From contig NZ_JAAXPA010000006.1 of NCBI RefSeq assembly GCF_012396235.1, positions 62,001-126,000 of the forward strand: DNA of 64,000 nucleotides. The letters are read 5' to 3'. The stretch's first letter is position 1, and each line of letters starts with the position of its first letter. This document shows positions 60,006 to 64,000 of this stretch, piece by piece. Both the position numbers and the translations under genes were made by a program. Under the pieces are notes generated by a model. It saw only the letters and a program-made list of their open reading frames with translations. It made no database searches and was not told where the DNA came from. This DNA is from Rhodococcus opacus. GTDB taxonomy: Bacteria > Actinomycetota > Actinomycetes > Mycobacteriales > Mycobacteriaceae.

Positions 60006-61439
60006 ATGAGCGACGATCCGGGTACGCCAGGCAGTCCGCACTGGCAACCCCGCGGCCCCGAGTGGCAACCTCAGGGCCAACAGTGGCAACCGCACGCCCA
60101 ACAATGGCCGCCCGCCGATGGGCCGCCCCCGGGGCCGCCGGGTCCTCCACCTCCGCGTTCGCGGGGCGGTGGCCGTTGGCCTCTGCTGTTCGGGTTGCTC
60201 GCCGCCGTGCTGATCGGAGTGCTCGTCGGCGGCTATCTCTTGTTCGTGAGGGGCGACGCGGATGAGGGTGAGGTGTTGCTCGAGGCGGCCGCATCCGAGG
60301 GGCCGTTTCCGTGGACGCCGCCGGTGGTGCCCCCCGATGCGCCGACCACGCTGCCGGAGTCGATGCCGACGGTGGCTGCCGGTGCGCCGGATCCGGGCCG
60401 GCCCGGATTGATCGCCGTGCCGGGCGACCGAACCGGAATCTACGGTGGCTCCCTCGAGTTGTCGGTCTGCGACAAGCCGAAACTGATCGGATTCCTCGAA
60501 CAGAATCCGGGGCAGCGGGCCGCGTTCGGCGAGGTGTTGGGTGTTTCCGACGTCCGCGCCTATGTCGAGTCGCTCACGTCGGTGATTCTCGGTTCCGATA
60601 CCCGGGTGACGAATCACGGGTACGAGAATGGCCGACCGACCGCGCTGCAGTCCGTGCTGCAGGCCGGGACGGCAGTCCTCGTCGACGACCGCGGTGTGCC
60701 GCGGGTTCGGTGCCAGTGCGGGAACCCGCTGTTGCCGCCGCAGCCCACCAAAGCAGCCCCGACGTACAGCGGGCAGCGGTGGCCGGGTTTCGCGCCGGAC
60801 AAGATCATCGTCGTGCAGCCCGCACCCGCGCCGGTTACCCAGTTCACGGTCATCAACGTTGTCACCGGGGCTCCTGTGGTGATCAACGTCGGCAGCGGGA
60901 CACCGCAGCAACCGACGACGACGCGGACGAGGACGCCGACCACGACGGTGCCACCCCCACCGCCGCGGACGACGGTCGCGCCACCGCCACCGCTCCGGAC
61001 GACGGTCGCGCCACCGCCACCGCTCCGGACGACGGTCGCGCCACGCCCACCGCTCCAAACCACGGTCGCGCCACCGCCGCCGCGGACCACGGTGGCGCCA
61101 CCCCCGCGAACGCAGCCGCCGACAACGCAGGCGCTGCCGCCCGCCGACTGGAGTACGACCGCCGAGGCTTTCCGGGGTCAGGACGGAGGACGAGCGTCGT
61201 TCGAGTGCCCGCCGGGTGGAGCGTTCGGCACCGTGTGGGGCTCGGGCACCTACACGGATGATTCCAGCGTGTGCACGGCTGGTGTGCATGCGGGAGTGAT
61301 TTCCCAGCGGGGCGGCGGCGTGGTGGTCATCGTGATCTCCCCGGGCCTCAGCTCGTATGAAGGTTCGACATCGAACGGCGTCACGTCCGTGGGTTATGGA
61401 AGCTGGTATGGCTCGTTCCAAGTCGTCGGTGGCGGTTGA
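60006..61439 (+). CDS. membrane protein with DUF6777 and C-terminal LCCL domain
   Basis: 477 residues. Cytosolic Pro/Gln-rich start with WQPxGxxWQP repeats, one membrane helix (LLFGLLAAVLIGVLVGGYLLF) near residue 62-82, then an extracellular DUF6777-like domain (PGRPGLIAVPGDRTGIYGGS, LIGFLEQNPGQRAAFGEVLG), a PPPPLRTTVA repeat linker, and a LCCL domain (CPPGGAFGTVWGSGTYTDDS, CTAGVHAGVIS, VVVIVISPGLSSYEGS). LCCL binds lipids or sugars in eukaryotes. Convergent with a PknD-like kinase, 26 nt apart; such proteins and kinases co-occur in actinobacteria, hinting at a surface sensor or phosphorylation target. Confidence 0.8.
   Translation: MSDDPGTPGSPHWQPRGPEWQPQGQQWQPHAQQWPPADGPPPGPPGPPPPRSRGGGRWPLLFGLLAAVLIGVLVGGYLLFVRGDADEGEVLLEAAASEGPFPWTPPVVPPDAPTTLPESMPTVAAGAPDPGRPGLIAVPGDRTGIYGGSLELSVCDKPKLIGFLEQNPGQRAAFGEVLGVSDVRAYVESLTSVILGSDTRVTNHGYENGRPTALQSVLQAGTAVLVDDRGVPRVRCQCGNPLLPPQPTKAAPTYSGQRWPGFAPDKIIVVQPAPAPVTQFTVINVVTGAPVVINVGSGTPQQPTTTRTRTPTTTVPPPPPRTTVAPPPPLRTTVAPPPPLRTTVAPRPPLQTTVAPPPPRTTVAPPPRTQPPTTQALPPADWSTTAEAFRGQDGGRASFECPPGGAFGTVWGSGTYTDDSSVCTAGVHAGVISQRGGGVVVIVISPGLSSYEGSTSNGVTSVGYGSWYGSFQVVGGG
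60951..61109 (+). repeat. in-frame tandem repeats coding for a PPPPLRTTVA linker
   Basis: About five copies of a 30-nt unit (CCACCGCCACCGCTCCGGAC then GACGGTCGCG), shortened to 27 nt in places, encode PPPPxRTTVA. The first copies are nearly identical, so copy number may vary by slippage. Coding linker between two domains, not a CRISPR array. Confidence 0.85.
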
Positions 61440-61464
61440 CCGTGACCGGTCGGGACGGACGGCA

Positions 61465-63324
61465 TCAAGGGTCGCCCGGCAGTCGTAGGACCGTGTTGCC
61501 CTCGGTGACGTAGAGGTCTCCGGTGGCCCTGACCGCTACCCAGATCGGGCGGTGCAGCCCGGTGAACGGCACCACAGTGGCGGTGTCCGCACCCGCTCGA
61601 AGTTCGGCAACGCGACCGTTTCGGTAGTCGGCGACGAACACATCGCCCGTGGAATCAACCGCCACACCGGTGGGGGACGCCAGCTCTGTGAACGGCAGCA
61701 CGGTCTGGTCGGTGCCGCCGGCGGGAAGGAAGAGCACGCGGTTGTTGTCGGTATCGGTGACGAATACGTCTTCACTGGAGTTGACCGCCACGCCGACCGG
61801 TCCGTGCAGGTCGGTGAACGGCAGCACCTGTTGGCTCGCGGCGCCGGCGGGCAGCGCGACAATCCTGTTGTTGTTGTTATCGGCGACGAAAAGGTGTCCG
61901 GCGTCGCTGACCGCCACTCCGGCGGGCCCGGCCAGGTCGGTGAACGGGAGCACCGTCTGGGTTGTGGCTCCGGCATCGAGTTTCAGCACCCGATTGTTCT
62001 TCGTGTCGGCGACGAAGACGTCGCCGGCGTCATTGGTCGCGACCCCCGCGGGGTGGTCGAGATCGGTGAACGGGAGGACGTCCTGGGCGTCGGAGTCAGC
62101 GGCCAGCTTGAGGATGCGATTGTTGTTGGTGTCGGCGACGAGAAGATCTCCGGCAGTGTTGACGGCCACCCCGACGGGAGAGTTGAGGCCACTGAACGGC
62201 AACGTGGTCTGCGTCGATGACCGGTTGCCCCAATACACGAACGCCACTGCGGCACCGACGGCCAAGACTGTGAGGAAGGCGAGCGCAAGCAGAACACGCG
62301 CCGGATTTCGCCGACGCGGAACGCTGAACATCTGCGGCGGGGGCGGTTGCGGTACCGGCCGGGGCGGCGGCCGCCCATGCGGTGGTGAGGTGGGCTGCCG
62401 AGTCGTCTGGGCATGGGGTGCGCCGTGCATTGTCGTCTGCGACCGCAAACTGGTGGGCTGGGCCGTGTGCGAGGACTGCGCGTTCGACAGGGCAAGCTGA
62501 ACGCCGGCCGCGAGTGCGCGGCAGGTCGGCAGCCGGTCTTCACGCCGCTTCGCCAAAGCGGCGGAGACGATGTCGTCGATGGCCGGCGGAAGATCACCGC
62601 GCACAGCACTGATCCGCGGTACGGGTGCACTGAGATGACCGCGCATGACCTCCTGGGTGCTTCCGGTGAACGGTGGGCGGCCGGTGAGCAGGCAAAATAG
62701 GGTGCAGCCCAACGAGTACACGTCTGCGCGGGGGTCGAGTGGGATGCCTTGGAAAGCCTCGGGCGCCGAGTACTGCAGGGTGGCCACCAGCGACCCGGTT
62801 TTGGTCAGGTGCTGTGTCTCGTCGAGGGCCTTGGCGATACCGAAATCGGTGAGCAGTACCCGCTCGGGTTGCTCGGCGCCGGACGTGCCCAACAGAATGT
62901 TCGCCGGTTTGACGTCGCGGTGCAGCACGCCGTTCTCGTGTGCATAGTCCAGGGCCTTCGCCGTTTCGGCGATGATGTGCACGGCGCGCGATGGGTCCAT
63001 CGGACCCTCACGCAGCGCCACCGCGGCATCGGTTCCGGCAACGTATTGCATCGCAATCCAGTGTTGATGTGCTTCCCGGCCTCGGTCGAAGACGGACACG
63101 ATGTTCGGGTGTTCCAGGCGCGCCGCGTGGTCGGCCTCGAGCTCGAAGCGGGAGCGGAAGCAGTCGTCGGTGGTCAGGCTGCGGTCCAGCAATTTGAGGG
63201 CGGTGTTCCGGGGCAGGTGAGGATCGCGAGCGAGGTACACAGCGCCCATCCCACCGACGCCCAACACACGTTGGATGGTGTAGCCGGCGAACACGTCACC
63301 CGGCTCGAGTTCCGCACGACCCAT
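61465..63324 (-). CDS. PknD-like Ser/Thr protein kinase with six-bladed NHL beta-propeller
   Basis: 619 residues. Kinase domain (about 10-275): VLGVGGMGAVYLARDPHLP (Gly loop), ALKLLDR (Lys), GVLHRDVKPANILLG (catalytic loop HRD), LLTDFGIAKALDE (DFG). A Pro/Gln-rich juxtamembrane stretch, one membrane helix (VLLALAFLTVLAVGAAVAFVYW) and six repeats of about 41 residues (SPVGVAVNTAGDLLVADTNN and similar) forming an extracellular propeller, as in M. tuberculosis PknD. ATG 63324 preferred over GTG 63333. It senses an extracellular signal and phosphorylates cytosolic targets. Confidence 0.9.
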   Translation of the reverse strand: MGRAELEPGDVFAGYTIQRVLGVGGMGAVYLARDPHLPRNTALKLLDRSLTTDDCFRSRFELEADHAARLEHPNIVSVFDRGREAHQHWIAMQYVAGTDAAVALREGPMDPSRAVHIIAETAKALDYAHENGVLHRDVKPANILLGTSGAEQPERVLLTDFGIAKALDETQHLTKTGSLVATLQYSAPEAFQGIPLDPRADVYSLGCTLFCLLTGRPPFTGSTQEVMRGHLSAPVPRISAVRGDLPPAIDDIVSAALAKRREDRLPTCRALAAGVQLALSNAQSSHTAQPTSLRSQTTMHGAPHAQTTRQPTSPPHGRPPPRPVPQPPPPQMFSVPRRRNPARVLLALAFLTVLAVGAAVAFVYWGNRSSTQTTLPFSGLNSPVGVAVNTAGDLLVADTNNNRILKLAADSDAQDVLPFTDLDHPAGVATNDAGDVFVADTKNNRVLKLDAGATTQTVLPFTDLAGPAGVAVSDAGHLFVADNNNNRIVALPAGAASQQVLPFTDLHGPVGVAVNSSEDVFVTDTDNNRVLFLPAGGTDQTVLPFTELASPTGVAVDSTGDVFVADYRNGRVAELRAGADTATVVPFTGLHRPIWVAVRATGDLYVTEGNTVLRLPGDP

Positions 63325-63473
63325 CGGCAACACCGCCTTCGGTCGGACCGCTACGCCGTCTGTGAGCCAATCGGAGTGTATGACTCCGCAGACTCACGGG
63401 GCACACTCATGGGGCTGCAGAGTCGGTCGTCCACGCCATCCACCTTCGGCCGCAACGGGCTAGCATCGATTAT

Positions 63474-64000
63474 GTGCCTCCCCTCCCGCTGTGGAAGCGC
63501 CTGTATTTGCTCTGCACACGCCCCGACGGCCTGATCGCCGAGTACGACGAACTCGGTGCACTCGTCCGTGCGGGGGTTCTTGCCGAGCTCTACCTGACCG
63601 GCGCGGTACCGATCGCAAGGCCGCGCGGTCATCGAGTCCACCCCGGTGCTTCCGGGCGCGCTGGAGCAACATCTGATCACGCAGATCTCCGCCTCATGCC
63701 CGCGCACCTGGGAACACTGGATCGGCACCGACCCGCGGCCCACCGAGAGGCTGGCCCGGGACCAACTCGTGGGCGACCACGAAACGGCGCCGGGCCCTCG
63801 GCATGGTCCCCTATACGAGTTACCGGGCGTCCGACCTGGAGTTGACGGCACGGCTGCGGGCGGCGGTCGAGGACACATTGCGCGCGGCCAAAGCCGACGA
63901 GCCCGACCACGACGCCATCACACGCGTCGCGCAGGGCGCCCTGTCGATGCTGCCGGACGATGCCAAGTCCCTCCCCCGCAAACAGCAGCGTGAACTGCTG
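63474..64000 (+). pseudogene. GPP34 (GOLPH3-like) protein, multiply frameshifted, cut by the window end
   Basis: The N-terminus (PLPLWKRLYLLCTRPDGLIA, ELGALVRAGVLAELYLTGAV) is the GPP34 domain start. From about 63615 the continuation DRKAAR, then VIESTPVLPGALEQHLITQI to RPTERLARDQLVGD, lies in other frames, and from about 63775 a third frame carries ALGMVPYTSYRASDLELTARLRA, EPDHDAITRVAQGALSML and so on to the window end. At least two or three frame changes are needed. GPP34 proteins bind phosphoinositides in eukaryotes; bacterial roles are unknown. The remainder lies outside the window. Confidence 0.75.

Noticed and set aside
60951..61109. CRISPR-like regular repeats
   Set aside because: The repeats are contiguous, in frame and coding for a Pro/Thr linker, without unique spacers.

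Overview
The window looks like chromosomal DNA of a mycolic-acid actinomycete, most likely a Rhodococcus of the jostii/opacus type (inference). The pointers are very high GC, frequent GTG starts, dense genes with ATGA/GTGA/TGATG overlaps, a WXG/PPE-like protein followed by its EspG chaperone, an MprF-like lysyltransferase, a PknD-like kinase with a beta-propeller sensor, LigB, a Stealth protein and a large stock of oxidation enzymes. I see no rRNA, tRNA, CRISPR array, complete insertion sequence, prophage or origin.

Layout. 0-6 kb: a ferredoxin with a decayed flavoprotein partner, then PPE-like / EspG / TY-Chap-like genes, a small ESX-associated island without the secretion machinery. 6-11 kb: a regulator remnant, a DinB-like protein, a GT-C glycosyltransferase and a methyltransferase. 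10.5-19.3 kb: a divergent acid-catabolism cluster (quinone-reductase-like MDR, acyl-CoA ligase and MHS transporter on the minus strand; SDR, acyl-CoA dehydrogenase, thiolase and two TetR paralogues on the plus strand) around a promoter region with two inverted copies of a 15-bp site. 19.3-26 kb: HxlR regulator with a palindromic operator before a SnoaL-like gene, then a branched-chain amino acid dehydrogenase and a fused indolepyruvate ferredoxin oxidoreductase divergent from an Lrp regulator, then type II lumazine synthase. 26-41.6 kb: Mrr-like membrane nuclease, butanediol-type dehydrogenase, PucR/NCS1 pair, MprF-like enzyme, the intact flavoprotein-ferredoxin pair, a D-lactate-type dehydrogenase, DUF998, DUF427 and a frameshifted FMN monooxygenase. 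41.6-57.9 kb: mainly housekeeping and repair genes (LigB, SNF2 helicase, MddA-like methyltransferase, RibD-like reductase, Stealth, PPK2, Rv0805-like phosphodiesterase, slipin/NfeD, HugZ-like). 57.8-64 kb: a decaying stretch with two pseudogenes, a secreted two-repeat protein, a DUF6777-LCCL membrane protein and a PknD-like NHL kinase.

The most striking observation is a family of eight intergenic palindromes between 5.9 and 39.6 kb. Every copy has the same 46-bp plan: a 20-nt arm starting CCCGTG, a 6-nt loop and a 20-nt arm ending CACGGG. Two unrelated arm-sequence classes share this plan. Every copy sits at the 3' end of a gene and often supplies or abuts its stop codon. This looks like a dispersed terminator or REP-like element. 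Other points of interest are the duplicated AprA/FrdA-like flavoprotein-ferredoxin pair, one copy of which has lost its second FAD-contact region; the FMN monooxygenase broken at a perfect 16-bp inverted repeat; and a Stealth gene without a canonical start codon in its expected position.
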